Shown here piece after piece: positions 33,346 through 46,224 of a DNA stretch of 64,000 nt. The stretch lies in the NCBI GenBank assembly GCA_943736015.1, contig OX031072.1, forward strand, positions 7,963,501 through 8,027,500, in the 5' to 3' direction. The notes under the pieces were generated by a model that did no database searches, was not told the DNA's origin, and saw only the letters and a list, made by a program, of their open reading frames with translations. Made by a program: the position numbers and the translations under genes. This DNA is from Tridacna crocea (Eukaryota; Mollusca; Bivalvia; Cardiida; Cardiidae). Numbering within the stretch: position 1 is the stretch's first letter; the number at the start of each line of letters is the position of its first letter.

Positions 33346-34060
33346 AAGCGCAACCATTTCAAAAATAATATAGAGTTATCAATCTTTTACACTGCAAAAT
33401 TCTCCAATTGATCAATCAGAACCTGAAGTGTAAAATCAAACACTTAAAATGCAAAAATAACAAAGGGCACTAACTCCAAAAATACTACAACAGAGTTGCA
33501 GGTTGTGTGCTGTGCACTAAATGTGATCTATCTATATCGCTCAAAGTGATCTATCTATATATGATAATTTAAATCAAGTGCTTATATATCTTGAAAGTAA
33601 CGTTCCATACAAAAACCAATTATGTAAAGACGATAAATCAATAAATGCTTGGCCAAAAAGGAGGAAAAGTAAAACTAAGGAGGAGATAGGTCATGAAATT
33701 AATCTGTTGATCTGTTTGGCAGTCCTTAATTTTAAGGTTAGTTAAATAAGATCCTCTATATACAGATTGAAAATGAAGGTGTCAACTGGATGTCTTTCTG
33801 TGTTGATACAGGCAATTTGAGGGTCATTAAAACTTATTTCCATTAGTTTAAAGACTTGGTTGACCAAAACATCAGAAATACAAAAAAAATATATTATAAT
33901 AATAACTTGTTTATTTTTCTAAAACCCTTTTGTGTATTGTCCTTATTTCTGTTCAGTCATGTAGTTCATAATCTCTGTCCAGTGAAATAAGTTCCTTTAT
34001 CCACAGTAAGAAAAATGAAGGTGTCAACTAGATGTCTTTCTGTGTTGATATAGGAATTTT

Positions 34061-35628
34061 TGTTTTGTTTTTTTTTAGACCAGGTTAGGGATAAATCGAC
34101 TTCTTTCATGTAGGCATTTTCATTAGTGGAACTAGTGACATCCTTTTAACTGCATTACAACTTGTAGTTTTCAGAGTGGTTCGTAACATCTCTTATTATT
34201 TTACTGTCTTAATAATAATGGGAATACTTTCCTATGACAATCAATTACTTTACAGGCAATATTTTTTGTAATTTGATACGTGGCATGGGCTGATTTGATT
34301 GAAAGTTTATGATTTTAAGATATCCATATTGATTGTCACAGAGACATGAATATCTGTGATGATGCCTTGGTTTTCATGTTATGCTCAATATCAGTCTTTT
34401 CTGGTGCAAAACAAAGTGTCTTGAAGTTACCAATGACCGATATTCATGTCTCTATATGTAAATTCAAGAAAGACTGACTACCTGTAATTCCTCAAAGGAT
34501 AATTGGAATGGGCTGAACTTTGCATCTTCCTGAAACCCTTTGGGGAAGAAAGTACATGTCTTAGTTTAAAAAAAGAGTAGGGGGTAAAAACTGTCCAGTA
34601 AGAAGTATCAATACAGTGCTTCAGTTTCTTTAATCATTAAATGGCTTTCCCCAAGGTATGTAATGTAGCACCACCTTGTTGAAATTAACAGCTATTTAAG
34701 TCCTCAGTTCTGAGCTTGGTTGTTGTCCAAGAAAAGTCATGGTATTGACATAGCCCTGGCACAGTTGTCTGCTTTGTTGTCATTTACTAACTTTAACATT
34801 TTGTAATATCTCTGTCATTACTGAAGATATTTACTTCAAACTTGGACTAGTTCCGATTTATCTAAAGGAGATCTCATACAATAGGGTTAGGCAACAATCA
34901 AAACTTTTCAGTTATGCTTGGTTGCTGCTTGCTTGACCTAAATTTTGACTGAAAATCAATTTCTAATTGCAACTGTAGCCAAGCATTGGCTGCAGCAACA
35001 TACCATGTGCTTATCTAAAGAGGGAGAAACCTCCTTTTCAAATTCGGTTATATAGTGTCTCAACAACACGATTTTCATCCTCAAAGATTTATCATTGACA
35101 AACAGGTCGCACTTTAAATTTCTGTAATTGTGAAGATCTTTCATTGATAAAATCTTTATCTGTTCTGTAGGAAGCAAAAAATAGTTCTACTTGTTCATCT
35201 GAACACTTGAAAGAATTAGAAAACTGCCTTGCAAGAAAACTGCCTTGCAAGAAAACTATACATGTATTATTTCCTATCATGTCTTGTGCATTTTACATTC
35301 AGTTGGCAAAGACAATGCATGTAATGCCACTTTATCGAAAAATTATAATATATATTTTCTTAATTTCAAGTTAGACAAAGACAGTTTAGAAACTAAAAAC
35401 ATTGGCTTTTATAAGCTGTGTCACTAACCTTATAGTTGTACATGTGTGCTTCATACGTTACATTCCTCCAGTGAATATGTTTCTAGCTGCTAAGTTTCTC
35501 ATCCTGTGAATATTTTTTTGTACATTAAGCTAACAACTTGAACTGGCAATTAAATATCATGTTGGAGTTTCAGAGAACTTTTGAGGATAAGCCATCTTGA
35601 AATAAAAAAGTTGCTGATGATGTTAGTT
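34061..35628. other. Gene-free stretch
   Basis: No gene recognised. Minus-strand frames near 34956-35280 have no known domain and no exon-quality boundaries. A doubled GAAAACTGCCTTGCAA occurs at 35218-35250. Confidence 0.35.
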
Positions 35629-36070
35629 GTACTCTTTACCACACGATCCCTGCTTTAAACAACTCTTCAGGAAGGGATTTTGAAAACATCGTGGTGAAAA
35701 GGAGAAAACGATACTAACCACCATATTCAAAGTTTTATACCCTTTTAATCCTTTACAAGACAACAAAATTTCAGACTGGTCCAAATTCAAAGCATTTGCA
35801 GACGAGAAAATAAACATTGCTCAAAAAATGAAAATTGATTTGGGAAGGGTAGAAAACATTGTGGGAAAGGGAGAAAATGGTTGTTTATCAGCATTTTCTC
35901 TTTTTCCCCACAATGTTTTCAAAGTTTTTTTCTTCAAAGGCTTCAAAACTTGGGATTGTGTGATAAAGAGTTAAACAAATGTTTCTTTTTTTATGCATCA
36001 TTTAGTTTGTTGTTTGCAAGTGCTTACAATTTGGACCAGTCTCGAATTCTGTCATTTGCTAAAGGGTGAA
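35629..36070. mobile_element. Older piggyBac-like MITE split by a younger one
   Basis: The left half (35629-35744, starting CTCTTTACCACACGATCCC) and right half (35975-36070, TTTGGACCAGTCTCGAATTC to CTAAAGGG) together make about 213 bp, the normal MITE length. They are separated by the complete copy at 35745-35974. Confidence 0.75.
35745..35974. mobile_element. piggyBac-like MITE nested in an older copy
   Basis: TTAATCCTTTACAAGACAAC at the left, GATTGTGTGATAAAGAGTTAA-type end at the right. The core palindrome around GGTTGTTTATCAGCATTTTC is diverged. 230 bp. Confidence 0.8.
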
Positions 36071-37510
36071 TTGTATCATCTTTTCCTTCACATGTCATCA
36101 TAAACTATTACATTGCAATTTGAAATTTTCAAAGTATAACTTAATCAAACAAATTTAAATAGAACTGTCGTGACTTAGATAAAAAGGTTAGTTTTTTGTG
36201 CTTAGAAAAGATCTGCTATCGGCTGAAAAAGAAGTATTAAGATGCTTCTCATATACACCAGAAAAAGGCTTGTTTTAGTAGGTATCGATCTCTTTCCTAC
36301 TTCTTTTACCTGATAAAGATACACTTTAGAAATTTGCTTAGGGATAAATTATGCACAACTTGGCATTTCAATTTGTGATTTTCATTCAAAGAGAATAAAA
36401 AAAGAAACAGTGTTGCATGGCATTGATTTCACCTCAAATTGTGTTTCCCTTTACCGTTTTACCACAGAATATGGCACAATGCATCATAATTGTATTGACA
36501 TATTCATGCAGGTCAGATTTTCAAAGTATAGCTTAAACATTGTTCTTGAATATTTTACACGGTTTTGTGCATGTATTGTGTATGCTATGCTTTGTCCAAC
36601 ATCAACTTTTACCTTTTGTATTCTCTACAGACAACATTTTTAGTCTGATACAAATAAAATCTTGATTAGCATGTTTACCATGTTAATATCTTGGGCGAGC
36701 TGAATACTTGAAAAAAAAAAATGTGTAAGTTTTAGACGCCACATTTTCACTCTTTTGATTGTGAATATTTTTTCTGATGATATTTTGGATAAGTTATTTT
36801 TTTCCTGCAGTTATTTAAATATTTTGACTCCAAGATAAATATGATAATCAATTACCACGGAGAAATTTACAAGCTGATAGAAATATACTTTTGCAGCTCC
36901 TGAGTCAACACAGAAAATAGTCATGATCAATATATGAATTTCTGTTGAAAGGTCAAAATTTTGTTGTATTTGCCATGCCTCTTGTAAAAACTAACTCCTT
37001 TTACAGTAATCTTTCAGATTCATTCAAATGTTTTGATGGTAGTAGCAAGGGCTTGTAGATGGGTAAGACATACTGACCAGGCATGTATCATAGTGCACAT
37101 CTGTCTGAGTATTAGTCTTGTGAATTTTAAAGACTGGTAATAATAACATGTATTTTGCAGGAGTATTAAGTCATCTTTTATATTGTTAGTAAAACATACA
37201 TTAATTACCATTTTAGGTAGGCAGTAGTAGAGTTCTTTTAGCTGTACTGGCTAAAGGCGAACAGTGCTTATATTATGACTTAGTTTCTGTTGGGGGTCCT
37301 GTGTTGTTTATTGGTAAATTGTAATGACTTCTGACCTGAAGGCTCAAGCCTCACAGGGTTTTTTTCTTGGGAGTGTCCTTGGGCAAACAAGCTGTCAGTT
37401 GGTCTCTGTTGTCTCCATCTATCTGTCCATCCATTAGTCTTTTCCTTGTTTATGAAGAAGTCCACATTTGTGGACAGATTTTTGTGAAACCTGTATGGTT
37501 TCTTTTCTTA
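36071..37510. other. Gene-free stretch
   Basis: AT-rich. No gene, RNA or bounded repeat was recognised. Confidence 0.35.
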
Positions 37511-37740
37511 TTAAGCCTTTCCAAAACCACAAAATTTAGACTCTTCCACACTGAAAGAGTTTTTCAGACAACAATTTTAACTTTCATAGCAATGGCAGAA
37601 AAATATCAGAACGGGCAGAAAACACTGTGGGAAAAGGAGAAATTGCTCATTACGAACAATTTCTCCTTTTCCCACAGTGTTTTCAAAAGACTTGTACTGC
37701 AGACACGTAAAAACAAGGGCTTGTTTGGGGAAAGACTTGA
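37511..37740. mobile_element. piggyBac-like MITE, AAATTGCTC core type
   Basis: Left TTAAGCCTTTCCAAAACCAC, right TTGTTTGGGGAAAGACTTGA. The central palindrome is GTGGGAAAAGGAGAAATTGC ... complement, about 30 bp per arm. 230 bp. Confidence 0.82.
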
Positions 37741-39336
37741 ACTCTATTGATTTTGAAAATATTTTGACAATCAGTGAGCAAAAAGTAATCATCCTGCATA
37801 AAGAGAGCATTTGTGACTTAATTATCATGAAACTTGGTCAGTTGCTGTATATAACATTCCCATTTTTTCGGACCACAGCAGTACTTTACCACACAGGTGC
37901 ACAATGGTTGAAAAAGAAACACCACAGCTTATCGAAAATACATGTTTTTGTATGTTAAATTCTCTTAGTTAATATGTAATCATTAATATTTGTTATAGCT
38001 GCTATAGCTTAGAAATTTTACATTTATTGGTAGAAACTTGACATTGAAAGACAACTGTTTTCTGTGTGGTGCACAAATTGCGATCTCACTGTTGCCATGA
38101 TGCCATAAAACATTTATTTGTTGGAGATGTTTTCATTTTTTGATTTTCAGTATTTATTGGCATAATCAGTTTTATAATTTTGTATTCTTGATAAGATGTG
38201 TAGGACTACTGTTATTTTAGCAGAATTGAAAGATGTACACAATATTTGATAGTTATCTCCCTTGTCTATTTTATTGTATTTAGTACTCCTTCATTATTGC
38301 TGCACTGTAAATATACATATTGACAGTATGAACTACCAATAAGTATTCCTTTGCCACATTTCAATCAGTCATTGTAATAGAGAATAGCACACACCATTTG
38401 TAAATTCACCGGTGTTAAATTTTGTAAACAGCTACTAGTTTGTCATGAAAAGTATTCATAATTTGAAGGATAATTAGTATTGCAGAGTTCACGAAGAGTC
38501 AAAGTGAGGTCTTAATTGACGAAGTGACAGATTGAACAGAAACAAACACATAGTGGTAATGATGATCAACAGACTTGAAACATTTTCAAATTTGGAATTT
38601 TAAACAGGTAACAAATGACATAGTTTAGAATAAATTTCATTTTTGATTTTTAGTAATGATTGGAAAGGCAGTGAGGATATTATAATTCACTACCACTTCT
38701 TATAATCCTACTATCTGAACAAAATTGTTCAGTTGTTACAAAAGTTGCCCATTGCCCATTTCACAAAAAAATTATTGAATGACATTTCCCCATTTTCTCT
38801 GCCTAGAACAGATTATAATGTATTGAGGTTTGAACTTGTCAAACTACTGATACAGGGCCGATAAGGCTAACTAACTAGTCTTAAGGTGATAACACTGTTA
38901 AGTGTTGAAGAAGAAGATACAGAACATAGTAATTGAAACAAATGAAGAAATTGAAAAAAATGAATGAAGGAAAAAAAATCAAGTATTTGGCCTCTATTTT
39001 CTTCCTTTTCCACAAATGTCTTAAGCTCTAAAAGAAAATTCCAGTGACTCAGGCCACATTAACATTTGAATTGTTGTATGCAGATTCTTTAATTATGAAC
39101 ATGTGCAAAAGTTTGAATGCTTTAAGTTTATGTTTTTTTTAGTCATTGATTCCAAGTGATACATGTACAACAAAATTTATTTGAAAAATGAAAGAATGCG
39201 TTAAAAAAAATTGCTTAGATTTTGTCATTGAGTGCTTGTATGAATCCTGAACAGAATACATACAAATTTGTTACTTAATGTACTTGTATATACTGAACTA
39301 TAACGCATTACATTTTATCAGTTGATCATCTGTTCA
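37741..39336. other. Gene-free stretch
   Basis: AT-rich. Nothing recognised on either strand. Confidence 0.35.
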
Positions 39337-39602
39337 GATTGATTGATTTAATTGGAGTTTAACACTGTTTTAACGGTTAAGGTCATATCGCCACTGTCAG
39401 TGCATATACGTATGGCCTTGCTGGCTGTCTCACATCAGTACTAAAATAATTTTTTCGTAACTGACTTAGCTCTCGCATGTATCAAACTCGGTGATAAAAG
39501 GCCACAAATTGCCTGAAAGAATGTTTGCATTAAGGGAGTATCAAACTCACAGCTACCACGTCACCACGATATACTAACCACTGAGCTTCCCGGGGCTAGT
39601 GG
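39337..39602 (-). mobile_element. tRNA-derived SINE
   Basis: On the minus strand the head (near 39600) reads GCCCCGGGAAGCTCAGTGG then TTAG, an A-box-like TRGCNNAGYNG sequence. About 45 nt later GAGTTTGATACTCC is a B-box-like stretch. A tRNA-unrelated body and an AATCAATCAATC tail at 39340-39350 follow. The order and ~45-nt spacing fit a tRNA-headed SINE. Diverged, so probably inactive. Confidence 0.6.
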
Positions 39603-39761
39603 ACATCTGTTCAGATCTGTCTATAGTATATTGAATGCATACCAAACATTTTGCAACTAGGATATAAGCAGAAAGGAAAACAATATAACATTTGTATCTT
39701 GTACTTTAAAATACATGGTAAACAAGACTTTGTATGTGAGACCACTTATCAACCTTGTATG

Positions 39762-39835
39762 GATCAGCATGGTTAGCGCAGTAATTGTATCTGACTCTTG
39801 ATTTTGTGGTTTGCTTTGGTATGAAAAAGTCAGGA
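39762..39835 (+). repeat. tRNA-like SINE head, decayed
   Basis: GGATCAGCATGGTTAGCGCA then GTATCTGACTCTTGATTTTG and GGTTTGC look like tRNA anticodon-arm, A-box and B-box remains. No tail was identified. Confidence 0.35.
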
Positions 39836-40014
39836 AACATGTGTAGGTGCTTATCTTGCAAAAATGTTAAAGCCCCTCAGAGGTCAATGTAAACAAGTCT
39901 GGAATAAACACAGGTAAATTTCAGTCATGGCATTTAACAGTATGGAGATGTTGACAAGCCTGACATCTGTCAAAGTGCAGATTGTCAGTGATTCATTCAT
40001 TGGCATAGCAGAAG

Positions 40015-41883
40015 TGGAAATGTACACCCTGAAACCCTACCAAAGTTGTTCAAGAGATTGAATTCCACCCATAACTCTGGTTGCCATGGCAACCAAAAGG
40101 AAAAACAATAGCAAAACCTTTGAAAAATATTCTCTGAAATTAGAAGATGCAGAGCTTTGATATTTGGTAAGTAGCATCTCCTGGTAGACCTCTGTTTATA
40201 TGATGCCCCTGGAGTCAATACTGGCCCCACCCAGCGGATCATAAGTTTGAAACATAGGAACACTTAGAAGGAAAACTTTAAAATTCTTCTTTTCTGAATC
40301 TAGAAGGTGTAGAGCTTTGATATTTGGTATGTATTAACTCCTAATGGACCTGTACCAAGTTTGTTCAAGTGATGCTTCTGCAGTCAAAACTTGTTCCATC
40401 CCAGGGGTCAAAAGTTTGAAACATGGGAAAAAAAGAAGGAACACTTTGAAATTCTTCCTCTCTGAAATTGGAAGGTTAATAGCTTTGAGATTTGGTATGT
40501 AGCATCTCCTAGTGGACTTCTACAAAGTTTATTCATACGATGTCTCTGGGGTCAAAACTTGCTCCGCCCTAGGGGTCACAAGTTGGAAATATGGGAACAA
40601 AGAAGGGAAACTGTAAAATTCTCTGAAACTAGAAGGTGTAGAATTTTGATATTTTGTAAGTAGCATCTCCAAGTGGACCTCTACCAAGATTGTTCTTACG
40701 ATTCCCCTGGGGTCAAAACTGGCCCCGTACTGGTGGTCACAAGTTTGAACATGGGATTAAAAAAGGAAAACTTTAAAACTCTTCTTCTCTGAAACAGGAG
40801 TAGAGCTTTGACATTTAGTATGTAGCATCTGCTAGTGGACCTCTACCAAGTTTGTTGAAATGATGCCCCTGCGGTAGAATTCTCTGAAACTGGAAGTCAT
40901 AGAGCTTTGATACTTTGTATGTAGCATGTTCTAGTGGACCTCTACCAAGTTTGTTCATACGATGCCCCTGGGGTCCAAACTGGCCCCACCCAGGTGGTCA
41001 CAAGTTTGAACATGGGATCAAAGAAGGAAAACTTTAGAATTCTTCTGCTCTGAAACAAGATGGAAACATTCAAACATGTGTTCCTTATGATAGTCTGCCT
41101 ATACAATATTTTACCTTTTTTCATTAAATGTCATGTCATGGAAAAAAGGGGCTTGGTGTATGGACCAGTATCTCTTTCACTACAGGAGAAAAGTAATTAA
41201 ACGTCATCTTGTTAAACCACTGACAATAGTTATTTTATTTCATGAATTGACATGTTATCAAAAAGGGGGACTTTAATGTATAATGTCATTATGGACCAAT
41301 TACAGTCAGTTCGCCCATCCATCCATCCACCTTGACGGATATCTTCTAAAGTCGTTGGCATTTATGAAACTTCAAAAACCTGTCTTCTTTAGGATAGTCT
41401 TTTGATACAGTTTTCTTCTGTAAGATGTGTCACGGAAAAAGACGTTACCTTTCACATACTGGACTTGTTGAGCCCCGATTGATCAGTCAGTAATGTTGAG
41501 AGCTGTTAATCTAGGGATCCCATGTTTGATTACTGTCTCGGTTATCCTTTGAAATTTTGATAAGGAGTTATTGATACAAGTCTCATTTGTGGCTGACCAA
41601 TGAGCGAATGATGCTTTAATCTGTCATTCGACCACCATTTTGACCAGGAAATTAATGCCTGGCCTTCCAAGCTAATTCAATCCCTTACCATACAGTCTTG
41701 ACTTTCAATGACCTGAAGATGATGTGAAAGTCATTTGGGAAAAGAAGAAAATGCTTTTTGCACAGTTACATACCCTGTCTGAATTATTTGGCCTTGAACT
41801 GTGATATTTGGTATTTATCTTCATTGCAGACCTTTACTGCTTAGTACTCAGGTGAGCGATGTAGGACCATCATGGCCCTCTTG
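40015..41883 (+). mobile_element. Helitron-like tandem-unit element, 5'-truncated
   Basis: About five to six ~165-bp units (GAAGGTGTAGAGCTTTGATA, CATCTCCTAGTGG, GGGGTCAAAACT) are followed by the same unique tail as 22860-23884. The 3' hairpin GGACCATCATGGCCC and TCTTG end at 41883. The 5' hairpin is absent. It retains the empty TTAA (41212-41215) where its sister carries a MITE. Confidence 0.7.
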
Positions 41884-42884
41884 TTTCCTACAGTGTCCCC
41901 CCCTTTCTTTGGCATAGAGTATAGATAATTATAATGTATGCAGAGTTAAACAAAATGAAAAGAAAATCACGTTGCAATGCGAGATGCCAAGGTACAATGG
42001 GGATGAATTTTGTCAAAATTGCAGAACATAGGCTTTTTACTTCAAATCTGAAAAAAAGGTTATTAAGGTAAAAAATTTCAGTTAAAAAAAAGGATTATTC
42101 TTTAGAATGTGATGTTTGCTAATAGGAAAAAGGACTAGACAGATTGCAGCTTCAATTAGAAATATTTTAACATGTCAACGACATTTTTTTTGTCTGATTA
42201 ATTCTCAGCGTTTATTTTAACTTGTCACCATGGAATTTTTCTAGTTAATTCTCTTGAATAGAAACAATTTCAGTGGACATAATTTTCTTAAATTTTGCAC
42301 AGAAAAGGAGCTTTCTAATATCTTGTAAAAAACGTTTAAAAAATACATTAAGTGGGACATTTTTTGACAAAACGAATTACCCCCTTTGTACATCTTTTTT
42401 TGGGGTGATCTGGCATCCCAGTCTTTTATAAGTGTCCCTTTTCCCTCTGCGCCTTTTTTACAGATATTTAAAACTTACATATAACAGATGAAAATAAACC
42501 ATCTCACTGTTCTACTAACCCAACAAAATATAGTAACTGGAAACATGGCAAACTGGGTGCATGGTGAAACTGTGGGATGTCATTTACTCTGCACTACATG
42601 AAAAGAAAACTGAATTCAAAGCTGCATAATTTTTCTCTTTGTCATGGATAAACTGAGTTTCATGAAAATTCCCTGGTCAACCGAGTTGTAATGATCGCCA
42701 TGCTTTTAACTGGTGTGAATGAAATTAACATTTTTGTTATACAAAAACTATGTACATATAGATATGGCCACAATTAGGCTTTCAGCAAGGATTATTATTC
42801 TATAAATGTGGTCAAAAAGAAGGCGGATTTATCTTAGTGAGGGAACTTCTGCTAAATATAGCAGATGGTTGCCAAAGTTTTTGA
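41884..42884. other. Gene-free stretch
   Basis: AT-rich. No gene or bounded repeat recognised. Confidence 0.35.
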
Positions 42885-43100
42885 TTAGGATGTCCTGTAA
42901 CAATCCCAAGTTTTAACAGCTCTTGGGAAGAGGACATGAAAACGTTACGGGGAAAAGAGAAAATGCTGGTCACCAGCATTTTCTCGCATTTCCACAATGA
43001 ATTATTCTTTCAAAGATAGAAATCATCATTTTAGCCTACATATTTGCAAATGCTTTCAGTTTGGACTAGTCAAAAACTTCATCATCAGGTAAATGATTGA
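42885..43100. mobile_element. Diverged piggyBac-like MITE
   Basis: The central palindrome GAGAAAATGCTGGTCACCAGC and complement is at 42957-42987. The TTTGGACTAGTC block is at 43059 and AGGTAAATGATTGA at the right. The terminal TTAA is eroded. Confidence 0.6.
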
Positions 43101-43300
43101 CTCTTCATCAAGCAAAGAAAGTCTAAACTTGTCCAAATTGGAAGCATTTGCAGACCGCGAATTAAAAGTGGCCAAAATATCGACTTCTTTCTTTGAAAGG
43201 GTAGATAACATTGTAAGAAAAGGAAATTATTATAATTTCAATAGGAATCTTCCTCGGGAATGTTGAAGTTAACACAGAATTGTTTCGCAAAAGGTTTAAA
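43101..43300. mobile_element. Very diverged piggyBac-like MITE
   Basis: Recognisable by CTAAACTTGTCCAAATTGG, GCATTTGCAGACCGCG and GGGTAGATAACATTGTAAG. The core is reduced to AGGAAATTATTATAATTTC. The right end GCAAAAGGTTTAAA resembles the family's GGGTTAA. Confidence 0.45.
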
Positions 43301-44100
43301 CAACCTAAGTGTTTAATCGAACTCAAAATCATTTTATTATGGTAATGCACCTTGCATTACCCAACAGTTTGTAAATATCATTTAGATAAGCATTGCAATT
43401 CAGGGACCTTGTCTCGATTTTCATTTGTGAATTAATTGGGATTCTTGTGTCACCTTCAAGACTTCTCCAAAAAGAAAGAGGAATAGTTGTATGACGAAAT
43501 GAATGTTCCAAATTCAAATTTGTATTTGTTACTGAATGCATGTGTCAATGTGGACAACACTCTTGAATTTTGTCTATTTGCACAATGACGGTAACCTTGC
43601 AGTTTAGATCTAAAACAAATCTGGATTGTTAAGGGAAACAATTATTTCACATTTACTTTAACATTGACATTTCCTTGTGTTGCTTTCCACATGTAATACT
43701 TTTTATCCATAGTAGAATTTGAGATTTGATTACTACATTGAATGATGCCATTGTTGGCTGAAGCCTGTCACACAGTTGCAGAGCCGATTGTATGATACAA
43801 TTTTCTGTGTCCATTTATGTGAATGGTGTGTGTTCATAGTGTAAATAATACTTAGATATTGTTTTTAGTGCTTTTTAGTCAAAACACTTCAGTCTCTGAA
43901 TCCCATATCTTTAGTTGTCCTTCAAATTTTGTGTTAACCATACAAAGCAATCTGGTAAAAATACCTGGAGGATCAATCTTTTGCAAAGTTAATTCAAGCA
44001 AGTTACATAAAACTTTGTCTCAGTTTCATTGCCAAGTGTTAGAAGTAGATTGCCGGTATTATACAAGTAAATGTTACACATACCTTCTGAGAACTGCGAA
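43301..44100. other. Gene-free stretch
   Basis: A + frame at 43859-44128 has a possible signal-like hydrophobic start but no known domain and runs into the hairpin at 44101. Not called as a gene. Confidence 0.3.
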
Positions 44101-44157
44101 AAGTGTCAAACCTGGTCAGACCGTGTGAATTCCACAGTCTGACCAGGCTTGACACTT
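44101..44157. repeat. 57-bp inverted repeat
   Basis: AAGTGTCAAACCTGGTCAGAC pairs with GTCTGACCAGGCTTGACACTT, with one mismatch and a 16-nt loop. A strong hairpin on either strand. Probably a mini fold-back element. Confidence 0.8.
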
Positions 44158-45715
44158 CACTTTAATGATATTTTCTGTAAGAAAAGTAGTCATTCTATTT
44201 TATGATAGTTATTTTTTAACTATCGTCTTAAATTGGCCTACATTATTTGTTATCACCTAATTGATGCCTAGATTTCCCAGATGGTCCTTTTTTACCTGAC
44301 GGGTGGCAAATATTTCAACTTGGCCTTGAGAAATGATTTTAGTATGGTATTCTCTGAGACCTTTGATTTGTCGCAATATCTTAGAGAATGTTCTAACAAT
44401 ATCATTTCTTATTTTCTTACAGTAAAAAAATGTATCTCAATCACTGTGCTATCCTATCATAATCTAAATGGTCGAATTAATAAATGAATGAGTTTTAATA
44501 TTTTAAATTCTAAGCAATTCATACTTTCCCAATGTACAAATCTTAAAATGTTCAATACCTGATCTAGCGATTCGTTTCTTATGCATGACGCAAAACAACA
44601 GGATTCATCACTGTATGAAAGACGTTCAAGTAGATCAATATTGTATGCTTACTTTTGATCCTTCAAAAATGTCACCACTGTGTTTGAGACTTGTTTTCTT
44701 GATACAACATAGCAAACAACCAATCAAGTGTAAAGAGGAAAATAGCACATTTTAGCGCGTTTTGTAACAATTTATATCCTTTGTGCCTCTCCCTAACATA
44801 GTTTGTTCCATATAATTACAAGCTTTTCGTTAAAAAAAAGTAAGAATGGACTATCAATTCAGGCATATTCAATTGTTTAATTTGTCCTTCAAAATTGATT
44901 CATGTCAAAGAGAGTCATTTTTAGGGTCATATTCTTAGAGCATCTTGACAGTTAAATTTGAGGTGTTTTACAATTGACATAGTTGATCTTTGGATAGAGA
45001 TTTTTTGGACTCGTTGAAAGTATCCTATTTTTTAACAGCACAGGACTGCCTTGGGTGCAAAAATTTTGGTATTATGAGAAAGGGTAGTGTATTTGAAAAA
45101 TATTTTGCCAATTGATCAAATTAAAACTGTTTAAATGTCATTTGACATGAAAGCGCTCTTGAAAAAGATTCTGAGGACTGAATTGTTGCATATTGATGCT
45201 TAGAAAGGGAAAAAAATGCAGCTGTTTCCCGATATAAATTCACTTATACAGTGTACAGTATAGAATAGAATATGGATTGTTTTAGACCCAAGATGGATAC
45301 ATGTAACAGTCTATTTCAATTATGACTTAATTACTTCAAAAGCTATAGGGGTGATACACGGCCAGCAATACTTTAAGATCTATAAATTATGCTTGTATTG
45401 TCATGCTGTGCTTATATTGAATCAAAATGAACAACTCATCTAGATTAAAACTGAAACGACTCTCGGACAAACTTGATACTTACTAAAGTAATGGTAAAAT
45501 TGAGAAATTTAGTGTCATGAAGATCTCATTAAGATGTGAAGGAAAACGTTACAAGAGATGTGAGTTTATAATTTGCATCGCAATTGTGCTGCCCTATTGA
45601 CTTAAGGGATGAGAAGTTTTTTGAGAAATTTATCACCAAACAACTCAACATGTAAGTTTTTGTGAAGCGTTTCTTTCATTAACTGAATTAAAATTAAACT
45701 TATGCATACATTATA
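44158..45715. other. Gene-free stretch
   Basis: AT-rich. No gene, RNA or bounded repeat recognised. Confidence 0.35.
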
Positions 45716-46224
45716 GGTGCCTCCTCAGATTTTTGGACAAACTTTTTACAAAAATACCAACAAAACATCCTTAATTAACATCCCAAAGCCGTTCATTTTA
45801 ATTCATAAAAAAGTCAGTAGTCGAAAACCATCTGAAAAGAAGATAAATTAGAGATTTACTACAGCACAGGTCGACATCGACGGGAAAGATGGTCTATTTT
45901 TACATGAACAAATAGCTTCTTTACTCATTTTACATACCAGAAATACACAGATAAAGCTTCAAACATAGCGTCCGAAGAAGCCATTATGGAAAATAATTAA
46001 ATGTTTGTTATGGAATTAAAGCGTCATCAGTCACATGCCAGTCACTTAACATTCCCAAAATGCTTTTTTTTTGTGTGTGTGCAAAAACTAAAAATACCTT
46101 AAGAGGCTACTTAGCCTTTAAGGGAATACCATCAATTTTTTTTTTTTTTGTAATTTTATGGTTCTTAATTATTGATAATTTTGCATTATTTTTCCATATA
46201 AATTTCAGTGTTATATATTTTTTT

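Larger units (their letters stand above)
27571..34060 (+). repeat. Ten-copy dispersed array of a ~90-bp core (unrecognised)
   Basis: Core copies lie at about 27571, 27915, 28421, 29071, 29600, 29961, 31829, 33008, 33735 and 33975 (each ~88-90 bp), all on the same strand. The consensus order is GGCGAGTGAAAT, TTCCTCTATCTGCAGATGG, AAAATGAAGGTGTCAACTTG, ATGTCTTTCTGTGTTGATAT, AGGAATTTT. Copies 3-7 keep the palindrome ATCTGCAGAT exactly; copies 8-10 have lost it. Sequence between cores is only weakly alignable, for example the GATACT...AAT(T)GG(G/A)A segments before copies 4 and 5. This suggests a series of tandem duplications of 0.3-0.7 kb units in which the core has changed least. The run length of A after ATGG varies (2-5), so a shared coding frame is unlikely. 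The function is not recognised; regulatory DNA, a structured RNA or an element end are all possible. Confidence 0.75.

Noticed and set aside
27571-34060. Mutually exclusive coding exons encoded by the ten cores
   Set aside because: A-run length changes the frame between copies, no conserved donor GT follows at a fixed distance, and several copies have stops in every frame.
34956-35280. Minus-strand frames as a gene
   Set aside because: Two overlapping frames without a recognised domain, initiation context or partner exons.
39337-39602. Functional tRNA gene
   Set aside because: The acceptor stem and anticodon arm do not fold. A- and B-box-like parts with a non-tRNA body fit a SINE better.
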